This document shows positions 10,144-24,261 of a stretch of 64,000 nt of DNA, piece after piece. Under the pieces are notes generated by a model. That model made no database searches. It saw only the letters and a program-made list of their open reading frames with translations, and was not told the DNA's origin. The position numbers and the translations under genes are program-made. The DNA comes from Posidonia oceanica (taxonomy: Eukaryota > Streptophyta > Magnoliopsida > Alismatales > Posidoniaceae). The stretch is from NCBI GenBank assembly GCA_037176725.1, contig JAZBRS010000029.1:43224001-43288000 (forward strand), given 5' to 3'. The stretch's first letter is position 1. Each line of letters starts with the position of its first letter.

Positions 10144-13100
10144 TGTTGACACCCCATTTTGACAAGCTGAATTAGTGGAATCTCCTGGTGGCTTCTGAAT
10201 TCAAATCTAGGTCCAAACCTACACCTTTCTCTTCCTCTTTCTCCCCAAATCAAGCCCAAACATAACCTAGAATCACACCCCTTTCCCAAGCCCAAAAGCT
10301 ACCCAAAAACCATAGGAAAACTCACTCTCCCCAACTTAGAAAACCCACCAAAAGCCCATAGAAATCTCAAACCAAAACCACTCCCAAAAACCCTAGAAAA
10401 CCTAGGTAAAACTACCCTTTTTCAACACCTCAAAACCCTTTCAAAACCTTCCAAAATCCAAATCCAAATCTTAAGTCCAACACTAGAGACCCTAGGCCAC
10501 ACACTCACCAAATTTCACCTCTTTTCTAAACCTCTAACCCCTTCATTTATCCAAATTATCCTTTTCTCTCTCCTAGATTATTCTTTTCTCTCTCCTCTCT
10601 CTTTCCTTCTTATTCTCCTTCTTTTCACTCCCTTCTCTCTCTTTTTCTTGCTTGGCTGTGGGACCACCTTATGCATCTCTCTTTCTTGTATTTTATTTGT
10701 ATTTTTATTTTTATTTTATTTTTAGCTTGTTCCTAGATTTTCTGATATTTATTTTCCTTCCACTCCTCCCTTTCTTCTTTCCTCCTCCAATTCTTCCTTT
10801 ACTTCTTCCTTTTCTTTTTCTTTTCCTTTCTTCCACTAAATCTTTTAAAAAACCTTTTAAACCTTTAAAACTCTAAAACAAAAGAGGAACAAATCAAAAT
10901 CCTAAAAAGAAATAATTAAAAGCTTAAACAAACAATTAAAAAACAAAAACCTAACTAAATCCAACTAAAAAAGGAAACCATGAATGTAATCTAAAAAATA
11001 CAAAACAAACAAAAAGAAAATGCTATAAAATCAAGCAAAAACCAAAATATGATCAAAACAGACCAAAAGTAAAAGACCCTATTAAAAATAATAAAAAACA
11101 AATCCTAAAAAAGAAGAAAACAATTAAAAATACTAAGACAACTAATTAAGAAAAAAAAATTAACTTAACAAATCTAAAAGAAACAATTAGAAAATTTTAA
11201 AACAACTTAAAAACTTAAAAAGAAAAAGGGAAAAAAACTTAACAAGGAAAACTTAACTAAAAAATATTAAAAGAACTTAACAAACAAAATAAAATAAAAA
11301 AACAATTTAAAGAAGACTTAAGAAAAATCCTAAAAACTAAAAAACCTAAAACTCCTCCTAACTAATTAAAAAGCAATCCATTAAGAATGCCTAATTAAAA
11401 ATCCCAACTTAACAAGAAAAGCTTATCAAGGAAAACTTAACTAAAAAACAATTAAAAAACTTAACAAACATTTAAACAAAATCAAAAAACAATTTAAAGA
11501 AAACTTAAATCCTAAAAACCTAAATCAAAGACTAAAACTTTTCTAACCCTAATTCATTTTAAAACAATATTTAAAAACCTAATTAAAAACCTCAACTTAA
11601 AAACAACTACCTTAAAAACCTTTTCATCTTTTTATTTTATTTTTTCAATTTTCTTTCTCCTTTTCTTCTCTTCCTTCCTCTTCTTTCTTCCTCCTTCCTT
11701 TCTTTCCTATTTTTCTTTTTTTCCTTTTGGCCCGATCCAGCCCACCACCCAACAGCTTTTCCTCTCCTTCCTTCTTTCTTTTTTTCTTTTTTTTCACTCC
11801 AACGCGTCAGGCCCAACCTGCCAGCACCTCTTCCCCTTCTTCCTTCTCTTCTTCTTCTTCCATTCTTCTCCCCCTCTCACAGCCAGCAAACGACAGACCT
11901 CCCTCCTCTTTTTTTTTCAAACCTTCACCTGACACCACCTTGACTTCCCAGCCATCACCCACGACCCGCGACGTTCACCTCCTCTTCCATGCCCTGCCAA
12001 TGGTGGCAGAACACCCATCCCCTTGACCCTTGACCACTTTCAAATCAGTGGAAGGAAGAAGAACAAAACCAGGGAAAAATCCACCCAGAACACCTTTCTG
12101 CTCACACACTCGAGACCACCAAGCACCTAGCAACCTTCCCCTTCCTTCCACACCTAGAATTCAACCCAGAATCTCCCTCAATTTGCCAAAAACCTTCACT
12201 GCAACCCAACCCCATCTCCCCAGAAATTCCCGACACCATTGACCACCATTCGTTCCCAAACTCCACCATCATACTCCCTGAAACATCACCTTTCCAACCC
12301 CCCTAAGCTCCACTCCAACAGCTCACCACAGATAAAACCCTCCACTTCAAACACTTAGCCCGATTTCTGTCCAGAAAGCCACCTAGCTGCAACCTCCTTC
12401 TCCAGCCCTTCACCGACCCACCTAAGCATCCAGAACCCTTCACCAAGGTCCCAGGAGTTCGCCAGCAGCTTCCATTTAGCCTAGGGAACGACACAAACCT
12501 CCCCCCACCTCCAGCAGCCTCTGCTGAACCCAAAGGAGCCATTTCTTGCTCCGACCATCAGAGCTTGCGTCCGACCGTTCAGGAAGCACTAGAGGATCGC
12601 ACTGAGTAGATCCAGACGATCGCAAGCCATCGGCGACCCCTCCATCAGCCGAACGGACCTTGTCGTCATCTGCTGAACCCACCTACGTCGGGGGGACTTC
12701 TCAGCCAGCAAAACAGGTAATCTTCTTCGCCATTAGCTTAGTTCTCCCCTCCTCTTGCTTTTCCACCCCTTAGATAGGGGTTTCCCCTCCTCTCTCGCCG
12801 GGTCAGCACCGCCGCTGACCCATCTTCTCCGGCGAGCTCCGAGCTCGCCTCGCCGCGCTGGTCAGCAGAACTCTGCTCCATCGATCGCATGAAGTCTGCA
12901 CAGCCTCCAGGAGCACAGCCGTGCTCTCAGAATGCTCACTCGACGCTCCGATCACTTGCTTTGCCTCCAGACACCCTGCAGACCATTGTCGTCTTCTCCG
13001 ACCAGTTCCAGGCCACGTCACCGCCCGCCGACGTTGCTCCAGCCTCTGTGCAGCTCTGGAGCACGCTGCCGCAGCACCAACGCCTCTCCAGCACCGCCAT

Positions 13101-16100
13101 TCCTCTTCTCCGACCACTGATAGCAATTTGCTACAGTGGCCATTTCTGCTGCAATTTTACTGTGCTTTTATTTTTGTTAACTATGCTAACTTTGCCATAA
13201 ATTGCATATCTGCCTTGCATTTTTATTTTATTGCTTTCCAGTCCAGCCATCGTTTAAGAATCATTTAAGTTTGAATTTAAATCATATGAAATTGCATGAG
13301 AAACCTAAAGTTCTATTTAATTATATGTTAGTCCTCCTGCTGTGTTTTTTCTTTAAGTTTTCTTTATTTCCAGCCCAGCATGTTTCTTTATTTACATCTA
13401 GGTCCTCTGCAGTTACAGTTTATTTGTTTTTCTTTATTTCCAGCCCAGTTATTTATTTTATTTGCATTTCAGTCCATTTCCAATTCATTTAAGTTTCTGT
13501 CCATTTAATTTCTAGTCCTGCTGTTTACTTTATTTATTTATTGGTCCTATTGTAGTTCAAATATAGTTTCTGATCTTTATTTTGCAGTCTAGTAGCTTTT
13601 TATTTTTGCATGTTGGTCCTGTGGTTGATAATCTCATTTAATACTCTGTTTTTATCTTATGAAATTGCATTTTAATCCTGATCTTTACTTTATTTTCTTT
13701 TTAGTCCTCTGATTTGTTGATTAAAGCATTTATTTTCCATCTTTTCTTATTGCATTGCATTTCCACCCCATGTTTTCTAATTGTTGCACATAGGTCCTTC
13801 ATTTGCATGCACAGCATCTGTTTTCGTTCATTTTTCCTTATAAAATTGCATTTTAGCCCTTGCATGTTTTAAAATCATATATATATCCTCTACATGTTTA
13901 CAAAATCCATTTTTTGCATACTTTTGCTTATAAAATTGCATTATAGCCCCTACATGTTTTGAAATTACACATAGGTCCACTGTTTGCATTCACAAACCTT
14001 TCAAAAGCATATTTTACCTTATAAAATTGCATTTCCAACCTTGTATATTTTCAAATTGCATGTTAGTCCTTCACATGTTTTCAAAACTTATTTAAATGCA
14101 TGTTTTACCATATAAAATTGCATTTCAAACCCTACATTTTGTTTTAATTGCATTCAGACCCTCAAGTTTTCAAAAACCTTACACATAAGCCCTTAACTTT
14201 TCAAAATCCTTGCATTTAGGTCCTCCACTTTTTCAAAACTTGCATATGAGCCCCTAAGTTTTCTAAAAAGTCATTCTTAGGTCCTTTTCTGCATTTTTGC
14301 ATGCATTGCACCCATGCATCTTTGCATTTGGCATCCTTGCACACACTTAAGTATCCCTAGCTCCCATTTACATGGGAGGACCTGTTTGGCACACCCCTAG
14401 GACCTCCTTTACACTTAGATCCTTTCTTCTCCCCTGTTCTTGAGCCTCCTGCCTTGAAGCCAGCATATCTTCTAATCGGGCCGCCGGATCTTCACAACCA
14501 AGTTACTCGGACAACCCCGGCGAAGCGCACTCCAATGCAGACCAAGCACTTCCCAGATCAGGCTTCAGATCTCCAAGGTAAGTCCTTCTGAACTCCTACA
14601 TAGCATTTTTTGCACATCATTAGCATTGCATGCATTGTTTTTGCCTCCCGTTTTCTCGAGCATGTAGATTAGGACCCCCTCTTCTTGCTTATCAACTCTA
14701 CCTTCTCTTTTCGCGTACTCTTAGTGCTTTGGGTTGAGTTTCTCCTTAGATTCACTACTAATTGTGACCGTCTCCCCCTTTTCCATGATCCGATTGCACT
14801 GCGAGCTTTGGGCAGTGTGCGAGACACATCGTGGGACAGTTTAGTGGGAAACAGTCGCAGAATAGTGCTGGTCCCTCCACTTACTTTCTTTCCCCTTTGC
14901 AGGTCTTCACACCTACATTGCGTGGTCCTTAAGCGGTGTTTGTCTTCACACTTACATCGCTTGCCTCTTTACTTCTTCTATTCTTCCCCTTCGCCTATTT
15001 TTGCATCGTTTTGCGCGCTCGTATTTGTTTTTACTCGTTTTCGCATCGTTTTGCGCACCCGTATCTATTTTTGCTCGTTTTCGCACCGTTTTGCGTGCCA
15101 GTATCTGTTTTCGCCTATTTTTGCATCGTTTTGCGCACCCGTATCTGTTTTTGCTTGTTTAGCACCGTTTTGCGTGCCAGTATCTGTTTTCGCCTGTTTT
15201 CACATCGTTTTGCTCACCCGTATCTGTTTTTGTTCGTTTTCGCACCATTTTGCGTGCCTACTTTGTTTCTTGCACTGTTTTGTGTGTCTGCTTTGTTTCT
15301 TGCACTGTTTTACGTGTCTGCTTTGTTTCTTGCACCGTTTCGCGTACCTACTTTGTTTCTTGCACCGTTTTGCATGCTGCCTTCTATTTCTTACACCATT
15401 TTGCGTGTTTAACATTGTTTTCTCCTGCATGTCACTAGCATTGCCTCGTTTACCGCTGTTTTGTTTTTTCGCCTGCATTTGCATATAGGACAGTGATGCT
15501 TACTGCCTGGAGTTCTCATGGACCAGCCTTCACTTGGTTTGGAACACAAACAGCGCTGCTGAGCACTTAAATAGCATGTTTAATTTCTTGCACGCATTTC
15601 CATCACTTAGAGCACACCTTTGGGCATTTAATTAGGCATTCATGGCACTTAGGCATTCAAAGTCTGCATTTCCCTGCGTATGCGAGCGTAAGCCTAGAAA
15701 GACCGATTCTTGGGCGTGTCGGGGGTGCCTAACACCTTCCCCGCACGTAACAGGAGTCCTTGCCCAGTCTTTTGGCCTGTAATGACCATATTGCCCTTAT
15801 CCTAGGCATGAGTCATACCATTTGCATTCATTTGCATCTCTTTTCTCTTGCATTGCCTTGCTTTGCATCCTTTACTTGGTTTTGCGTGTTTATTCACGTG
15901 TTTCCTCGGTTTTCCTTGTCTCCCGATATAATAGAGACGGTGGCGACTCTGAATTGTCTTATCTTCTTCTTTTCTTCCCTTCATTTCCTTTTTAAGTGTT
16001 TTCGAGTTAAGTTTTCCTTCTCGGACATAGCTGCTAATTGTGAACCTGATTCTGATCGGTGCACGCGAGCTTTGGCAATGTGCATGGACGATCTGAACAC

Positions 16101-16113
16101 CGGGATTACTATA
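10144..16113 (+). repeat. E1 5' LTR (about 6.0 kb)
   Basis: The LTR starts TGTTGACACCCC and ends CTATA just before a PBS-like sequence; intact copies end CTACA, so the terminal CA has decayed. Its internal order matches the other LTRs: pyrimidine-rich block (10560-10840), A-rich block (10850-11630), GC-richer segment with splice-like donor (GT at 12717), T-rich segment with repeated 'ttgcat' (13195-14350), donor AAG/GTAAGT (GT at 14578), stem-loop 14781-14836, acceptor ending 14902, GTTTTGCG-type repeats (14990-15410), acceptor ending 15488, and the conserved block around 15673-15760. It is the most diverged LTR here. No coding sequence is supported. Confidence 0.88.
14990..15410 (+). repeat. 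GTTTTGCG-type repeat array in E1 LTR
   Basis: Degenerate tandem copies of a module built on 'cgttttgcgtgcc' or 'cgttttgcgcacccg', followed by T-rich spacers. The equivalent place in every other LTR holds a differently sized array. Apparent proteins here are artefacts of a repeat lacking stops. Confidence 0.8.
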
Positions 16114-17158
16114 GTGGTGACTCCACTGGGGATAGACAGACTCCGGCTTTCGCTTCTGGCTCTTCGCTCGCTTGCTTTTGCAGCTTTGTCTGCCTTTGTG
16201 CCTCTTTTTGCCTGTTTTGCTTGCTCTTCTGTGCAAACTCCTAGCGAGTCGCCTTATGGCTACTTTGCTTAGGTTTTGCACCTGCATTGCCTTGGCATTC
16301 CCTTTGCCTTGCTCTGTTCTGTCTAGCTTGCTTGTTTACCTGCTTTATTCTTTGCTTCTATTCTTATCTGCTTTGCTGCTTACTTGTCTTTACTTTCTTC
16401 ATCTTACTTGTTTATTACTGCTTTATTTCCTACACAATGCATGTCTACATACTTGTTTGGCAACAATACATGCCTTTTGAGTGATGAATGATTCTTTTAC
16501 ACACTTGCTATGTCACTACACACGCACATGCCCTGTATATATGCCTTTTGACATGATGAATGCTTTTCCTTCACTGTCATGATCACAAACACCTGCACAT
16601 GCCATGCACTTGCCTTTTGCAGTGTTGTATGTTGTTTGCCTGCCATATTTGGTTGATTTTCTTCTCTTTTGCACATGCCATGCCTAGGATAGTAGAGACT
16701 GACAACTTTCGTCGTGGTTAATTAAAAATGGCAAGTAAAAAGAACTTCTAGGAGCAACTAGAGCCATCAACACACTTGCATTCCCTTGAGTTAATAAAAT
16801 ACGCAAGATAAAAGACTTTAATCATTTGCATGAAGCATAATATAGGACATGCATCTTCTCATCTGAGTCCACCTATCAGTCTGCGAAGGATGGTCCCGGC
16901 CTCTTGCCCCGATGCTTTGGCATGGCGTGAGTCGGTCGATCTGTCCCCCCTTGTCAAGGGTCGTGTCGGTGTTAGTAGAGGGTACTACTGACGCTTCGGC
17001 GGGGTTGAGGCCACCAACGCACCACCCTGTTATTACCTGAGCTTTGGGCTAGGAGTTAGACAGGGAACCTACTTTTCTGACCTGAGTCGGTGACCTGTAC
17101 ACTTGTGGGTATCTGAAGTAGACTACCTGCTAGGAAACACTAGATTGGTCAGAGAAAG
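16114..17158 (+). other. E1 5' leader, cut by E2
   Basis: This untranslated leader is homologous to 28296-29330 of E3. It includes the long stem-loop (GTGCAAA 16231-16237 with TTTGCAC 16275-16281), a 'taggatagtagagac' block near 16690 and a 'ctgacctgagtcggtgacc' block near 17080. It stops at 17158, where E2 begins. The left 5 bp before E2 are GAAAG (17154-17158). E1's gag and pol must lie beyond the window. No ORF is supported. Confidence 0.8.
16115..16132 (+). promoter_or_regulatory. E1 primer binding site, decayed (tRNA-Arg)
   Basis: TGGTGACTCCACTGGGGA lies one base after the LTR end. It differs at two positions from the E3 site TGGCGACTCCGCTGGGGA. Both changes (CG to TG, CG to CA) are what deamination of methylated CpG gives. 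The E3 form complements the 3' end of plant tRNA-Arg(ACG) plus CCA, as recalled. Confidence 0.8.
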
Positions 17159-20100
17159 TGTTGACACCCCATCTTGACAGGCTCGGACCACTTGGGACCT
17201 TCTGGTGACTTCTGGATCTAAACCTAGGTCAAAACAACCCCCAACCCTCTTCATCTTACCCTTCAAAACAAGCCTGACTTGACCTAAGCCTACACCCTCT
17301 TCCCAAGCCCAAAACCTGCCCAAAAACCATAGAAAAACCCATCAACCCCTACTTAGCAAACCTACCCAAACACTTAAAAACTTTCAGCCCAAAACTATTC
17401 CCAAAAACCCTAGAAAACTTAGGTGAAACCACCCTTTTTCTACACCTCAAAACCCCTCCAAAACTTGCTCAAAATCAGACCAAAGCCCTAGAACCAACAC
17501 TAGAAACCCTAGGCTACACACTCCCCAATTTTCACCCCATTTCAAAACCTTTAAGCCTTCCTTTTACCTAAATTATCCTTTTCTCTCTCTTGGATTATTC
17601 TTTTCTCTCTCCTCTCTCTCTCCTGATTATCCTCCCTCTTTTCATCCCTTTCTCTCTCTTTTTCTTGCCTGGCTGTGGGCCCCCTTTGTGCTTCTATCTC
17701 TTCTCTATCTTATTTCTATTTTTACCTTATTTTTAGCATTTTCCCTGACTTTTAAAAAATTGTTTTCCCCCAACTCATCTCTTTCCCCTTTATTCCTCCT
17801 TTTTCCCTTTTCTTCTTCCTTCTCTTTTCCTTTTTCCTTCTTTTGCTAAAATCCATGAAAAACCCTTAAAAATCCCTAAAACTCTAAAACAAAAGGGAAA
17901 CAAACCAGAACCCTAAGAAAAAATAAACAATTAAAAACCTAAACCCAACTAAAATTAGCTAAAATGGAAAATCAAGGAGTGTAACCTAAAAAATACAAAA
18001 TAACCAAAAGAAAATGCTGTAAAATCAAGGAAAAAACTAAATATAACCAAAACCAACCAAAAGTGAAAACCCTATCGAAATAATCTAAGAACAAACCCTA
18101 AGAAGAAGTAAAACAATTAAAAACACTAAGACAAATAATTAATGGAAAAAGCTTGACTTAACAAACCTAAGAAGGACAACTTAAGAACTTAATTAAAAAG
18201 AAAATGAGAAGCAAATTAAAAAGATTTAAAAACACTTAATCCATCAAGAAGAAACTTAACTAAAAAACATCAAGAAAACTTAACAAATAAAAAATCAAAA
18301 GTGTAATTCAAAAAAAAAAGAAAGGACTTAAGAAGAATCCTAAAAAGACTAGAATCAAAAGCCTAAAACTCACTCTAATTAATCTAAAAATAAATCTTAA
18401 AAAAATCCTAATTAACATCCCAAGTACTTAACAAGAAAAGCATAATTAAAAAAATAACTTAAAAGGCTTAACAAACACTTAATCAAAATGGAAAACAAAT
18501 TAAAAACAAAGAAAAGCCTTAAAAACCTAATCAAACCCAAAACCCCTCTAAAATCAGAATTAATCAACTAAAAACAGTCACTAAAAATTTAATCAAGATC
18601 CTAACTCACAACATAATCATTCCAATATTTTTACTTATTTTTATTTTATTTTTACCTAATTTATTTTCTCCTCTCTTTCCTTTCCATTTCCCTTTTTCTT
18701 CCCATCTTTTTTTCCTTTCCCCTTTTCCCTACTGGGCCCAATCCAGCCCGTCCACCCCTTCCTTCTTTCTTTTTTCTTTTTTATTTTCTTCTCCGGCTTG
18801 CGGCCCGGCCCGCTTCCCTCCTTCTTCCTCTTCCTTCTTCTTCCTCTGCATTTTCCTTCTTCTCCCGCGGCCGGCCTATAGCACTCCCTCCTCCTTTTGA
18901 ATCCGAATTTCCCCCTCCATCCAATCCAGCAACAGCTCTCCTCTCCTCTCTCTTCTCTCAGCACCTTTTCCGGGAGGCATTAACTGCCTGTCGACTCGCC
19001 GGCCTCCTCTCAACTCCAGCTCCAGTGTTCGGCGCCGATAGGATTTGAAAATCCTCAACGCGCCCAGCTCCGCTGATGTCCTGATAAAGCCTTAGCATTC
19101 CACCTCCTTCAATGCCTTTTGCCGTCCGAGAGAGAGAGAGCTGAGAAATCCAGAGAATTCCCCAGCAAAACTTCTCCTTCTCCTTCCTCTGAATTCAGCA
19201 ACCTTCCCCTTTCTTTTTCCTCAGAAACCAAGCCTCTTCCAAGCCTCCAATTCTCTTCCATTTCATCCCCCAAATCCACCCAGAGTCCCAGTATTCCTCC
19301 TCCACCATTTCCCGGCCTTTCCACCCCTGAAAACACCTTCAATTCACCTGAACTACACCGCAGAAACCAACTCACCACCTCTCCTGAAATTCCCACCACC
19401 ACAGACCTCCACTCCGTCCCAAACCTCCCTCAGTCACTCGCCTGAACTCCACCTCTCCAAGCCACCCAACCTTCAGCCCAGCAACCCATCACAGGCCGAA
19501 CATTCCACCACAAACACTTACCGTTCCCTCTGACTAGAAAACCAACCAATCTGCAAACCCACTCCACAGCCTCCCGCGACCCAATTCAACTGCCCAGAAT
19601 CGACCACCAGACCTCCAGCAATCTTCCAGAAGATCCTATCTGGCCTGAGGAGCAGCGGACACTCTCCCCGGTCTCCGGCTGCCTCTATGAACCCAAGATC
19701 AGCCGAATCTTCCTCCGGTCTTCGCAGCAGCCTTCCAAGCATCCAGGAAGCTCCGGAGGGTCGCTCTGAAGAGATCCAAGCCGTCCCGAGCCATCGACGC
19801 CCCCTCCTCTCACCGGACGAGCTCCACCGGCGACCTCTGAAACCGCCTGCGTCGGGAGCACTTCCCAGCCACGGAAACAGGTAAACTCCTTTCCCCTTAG
19901 CATAATCTTCCTCCCCTCTTGCTTTCCCCCCCCTTAGAATAGGTTTTTCTTCGCTCCTGCGCCGAGTCAGCGCCGGTCAGAGTCGTCTTCTCCGGCGAGC
20001 CTCTCCGTGCGTCCCTCTGCTCCGGTCAGCAGAACAGCGTTCCGGCAGCACCCTCCGATCCACACGAGCCTTAGGAACACGCTCCGGCCTTCAGATCGCC

Positions 20101-22392
20101 GTGTCGTCGCGCCGATCGCCCGGGGTGCGCTTCTGAAGCTCTGTAGATCTCCGGTGGCCTCTCTGGCTCGCTCCAGCCAGTGTCGAGCTCCGCCGAGCAT
20201 CGTCCGAGCACCGATAGGACCTGGAGATGCTTCCTCGCCGGTCTGCACTCCCCCAACATCCCTGTGCTGGCATTCATGGACGCTGGCAGCTTGCTGCTAC
20301 AGTGTCCATGGCCGCCGGCCTTTACACTGTTCATTTATTTTTCTCTTATCTAAGTTTTTCGTTAAATATTGCATTTCTGGTCTGAGTTCTTGTTATTTTG
20401 CATTCCAGTCCTTTATTTGATTTAATCTGCTGATTTCTGAACTGAAACTATATTAAATTGCATGAAATGTCTGTAGTTCTCCTTATTTGCTTTCTAGTCC
20501 TTTTACTGTGCTTTCCTTCAGTGATAAGTTAGACTTTGGCCCTCCAGTTTTTGATTTTTGCACATTGGTCCTGCAGTAGCTTAATTTAATTTAATGCATG
20601 AATTTTGCCTTATGAAATTACATTCTGGGTCCCCTCTGTTCTCAGTATTTGCCTTCTGGTCCTCTGTCCTGTAGAACTTAGGTTTTATTTCTTATTTTTG
20701 CTTGTTGCATTGCATTTTTCCTCCTCTGTTTTCTGATTTTTGCATATAGGTCCTTTCTAATGCACAGTAGTCATTTTAATGCATATTTAGCTTATAAAAT
20801 TGCATTTTTGACCCTGCATATTTTGAAAATTGCATGTCAGTCCTCTGTCTGCCCCTTTAATGCATATTTTGCTTCAAAAATTGCATTTTTGACCCTACAT
20901 GTTTGAAAAATTGCATGTAGGTCGCCATTTGCATTCCCAGACTACTTAGGACCCTGTTTTTCTGGAAAAATTGCATTTTAGACCCTAATGATTTCAAAAT
21001 TGCATCTTAACTTGCCACATGATTTCAAAGCCTGCCCTGATGCATACCCTTTTGGAAAATTGCATTTTAAACCCTGCGCTTTGCAAAATTGCATTCAGGC
21101 CCTCCTTTTTTCAAAATCCTTGCATGAAAGCCCCAAACTTTTCAAAACCTTTGCATTTAGACCCCCATCTTTTCAAAAATTGCATTTGAACCCCCAATTT
21201 TCTGAAAAATCCCCCTTAAGTCTTTTCTTGTATTCTGCATGCATTGCATTCATGCATTCTAGCTTTTTGCATCCTTTGCACACACTTAAAGCTTTATTAG
21301 CTCCCATTCACATGGGAGGACCTGTCTGCACACCCCTAGGACCTCCTGAACACTTAGACCTATTCTTCTCCCCTGTTCTGGCCTCTCTGCCTTGAAGCTG
21401 TGATATCTTCCAATCCGGCCGTTGGATCTTCTCAAACAAGCTACCCAGACGACCCCGGCGAAACGCTCTTCAGCATGGACCAAGCAGATTTCAGATCAGG
21501 CTCCAGATTCTCCAGGTACGCCCTCCTGAACCCTTGCACAGCATTCATTTGCATACCATTTGCATTGCATGCATCGTTTTCGCTTTTTGTTTCCTCAAGC
21601 ATGTAGAATAGAACTTCCTCTTCTTATCTATCAATTCCGTTCCTCCTTTTGCGTATTCCCAAGTGTTTTGTGTTGTGTTTCCCCTGGATTCACCACTTAT
21701 TGCGACTTTCTTCCACCTTTTTCACGATCCGATCGCACCGCGAGCTTTGGGTAGCGTGCGAGATACATCGTGGAACGGTTTAGTGGGAAACGGTCACAAA
21801 GCGGTGGCAATCCCTCCACTTGCTCATTTTCTCCATTGTAGGTCTTCACACCTACTCTGCGTGGCCCTTAAACAGTGTCTGTTCTCACACACGCACTGTT
21901 TGCCTCTCCTTTCACTTCTCTTGTTCTCTCTCGTTGCATTTGCATCCGCATGGTTTTGCCGAAGTTTTACCCCGCCGCTTTTGGCACCGTTTTGCGTGCC
22001 CGCTTCGTTTTGGCACCATTTTGCGTGCCCGCTTCGTTTTGGCACCGTTTTGCGTGCCCGCTTTGTCTTTTGCGCCGTTTTGCGCGCTCGCTTCGCTTTT
22101 GGCACCGTTTTGCGTGCCCGCTTCGCTTTTTGCACTACTTTGCGTGCCTGTCTTGTTTTCTTACACCGTTTTGCGTGCCGCTCTCGTTTCTTGCATTGTT
22201 TCGCGTGTTTTATGCCGTTTCTCATGCATGTCGCTTGCATCTGCATGGTTTTACCATTGTTTTACTTTTTCTGCTTGCATTTGCATTTAGGGTAGTGATG
22301 CTTACTGCCTGGAGTTCTCACGAGCCAGGTTTCGCCCGGTTCGGAACACAGACACGCTGCTGAGCACCTAGACTGCACGTTTACTTTCCTAG
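17159..22392 (+). repeat. E2 LTR, interrupted by E3
   Basis: The LTR starts TGTTGACACCCC and carries the standard blocks: pyrimidine-rich (17570-17860), A-rich (17860-18640), donor (GT 19881), 'ttgcat' segment (20340-21280), donor (GT 21516), stem-loop 21720-21775, acceptor ending 21841, GTTTTGCG repeats (21965-22215) and acceptor ending 22290. It breaks at 22392 within 'gcacgtttactttcct', equivalent to about 27820 of E3, so roughly the last 480 bp are displaced beyond E3. CCTAG (22388-22392) would be the left target-site duplicate of E3. Whether this is a 5', 3' or solo LTR cannot be told. No coding sequence is supported. Confidence 0.85.
21965..22215 (+). repeat. GTTTTGCGTGCC array in E2 LTR
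   Basis: Tandem copies of a roughly 35-bp module, 'ggcaccgttttgcgtgcccg' followed by a short T-rich spacer, more regular than in E1. Every frame is open because the unit lacks stops; it is not coding. Confidence 0.82.
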
Positions 22393-24261
22393 TGTTGACA
22401 CCCCATCTCGGCAGGCTTGGACCCTTGGAGCCCTCTTGGTGATTGCTGGATCAAACCCCAACCAAACCCTAACCCTAATCCTCTCCACCCTTCAAAAACA
22501 GCCCATTTTGACCTAAACCTTTACCCCCCTTCCCAACCTCAAAACCTAACCAAAATCCAGAGGAAAACCCACCACTATCCACTCAACAAACCTACCCAAA
22601 GACCTAGGAATTTCCAAACCTAACCCATTCCCAAAAACCCTAGAAAACTTAGGAGAAACTACCCTTCTTCTACACCATGAAACCCCTCCAAAACCTCCTT
22701 AGAATCAGACCAAAACTTCAGAACTAACACTTCAAACCCTAGACTACCCACTCACCAATTCTCACCCCATTCCAAGACCTTTAAGACCCTCTTTCACCCA
22801 AATTATCCTCTTCTCTCTCCGGGATTATCATTTTCTCTCTCCTCTCTCTCTCCTGATTATCATCTCTCTTTTCATCCCCTTCTTATCCCTTTTCTGGTCT
22901 GGCTGTGGGCCCCCTCCGTGCTTCTATCCTTCCTCTATCTTATCCCTATTTTTACTTTATTTTTAACACTTTTTCTGAATTTTAAAAATCGTTTTCCTCC
23001 AACCTATCTCTTTTCCTCTTATTTCCCTCTTTTTTCCATTTCTTTCTTCCTTCTCTTTTCCTTTTCTCCCTCTTGCAAAAATCCACAAAAACCCATAAAA
23101 ATCTGTAAAACCTCAAAACATAAAAGGAACAAATCAGAACCCTAAGAAAAACAATTAAAAAATGTTAAAAAAGCAATTAACAACTTAAACTTAACTAAAG
23201 CAAGCTAAAAAGAAAACAAAACATGCAAACTAAAAAATGCAAAACAAATCAAAAGAAAACACTGAAAAATCAAGGAAAAAGCTAAAATAAAATCAAAACC
23301 CACCAAAGGTAAAAACCCATCAGAAGAATTAAAAAACAAACCCAAAAAGAAGAATTAAAAAATCAAACACTAAAACAAGTAATTAAAGAAGGCAAAAGAC
23401 CTAACCTAATAAACATAAGAAAAACAAGTTAAAAACTTAATTAAAAAAGAAAAGAAAAACACATCTGAAAGACTTGAAGACATTCTATCAAACCAGAAAA
23501 ATCTAAATAAAAACTTCAAGAAAAAATCAACAAATAAAAATCAAAACACAACTTAAAAGACCTAAGAAGGAAAAACCCTAAAAAGACTAAAACTTAAGAA
23601 CCTAAAACCAACCCTAAATTAATACGAAATAAATCCTAAAAAATCCTAATCAATATTCTAAGTGTCCAACAAGGGAAACACAATTTTCAAAATAATTTAA
23701 AAAAGGTTTAACAAACATTTAATCAAGAGAAAACTAATTAAAAGCAAAACCAAAACCCTAAAACCCTCATTAAGCCCAAAACACATTAATCAACTCAAAA
23801 TGACCATTAAAAATCTTAATTAAAATCCTAACCTACAGCACCATCCTTCTGGCATTTTTATTTATTTTTAGTTTATTTTTACTTATTTTATTTCCCCATT
23901 CTACCCTCTCTTTCCTTCTCACTTCTCTCTTTCTTTCTTTCTTTTCGTTACTGGGCCCTGTGGCCCGTTTCTTCTTTTTATTTCTATTTTTGTTTTCTTC
24001 CTTCGGCCCACAGTCCGGCCCACGCACTCCGTCTTCCTCCTTCTCCTTCTGCAAATTTCTTCTGCAATTCTTCCCGCGACGGTCGGCTGCCATTCCCTCC
24101 TCCCATTTGAATTTTGAAGCTCCATCATTTCAGTCTACAGCAGCCCGTCGTCTCCTCCATCTCAGCACCAAATCCGGAGCCGGTCGCCCTGTCCCCTCCG
24201 CTGCAGTAACCGCCGGCCGAGTTTGAATTCTCAGCTCGTGCCCAGCAGCGTCCCCTCCGGA

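Noticed and set aside
18656..18964. Lys/Glu/Arg-rich frames on the minus strand opposite CT-rich tracts (also 23833-24128, 45840-46135, 59203-59479)
   Set aside because: The composition follows the pyrimidine-rich strand. There are no domains, and the frames are not kept between LTRs beyond nucleotide similarity.
22450..22475. Telomere-like CCCTAACCCTAAT
   Set aside because: Only about two units, in the same place in the E3 and E4 LTRs (also near 44466 and 57778). It is ordinary LTR sequence, not an interstitial telomere.
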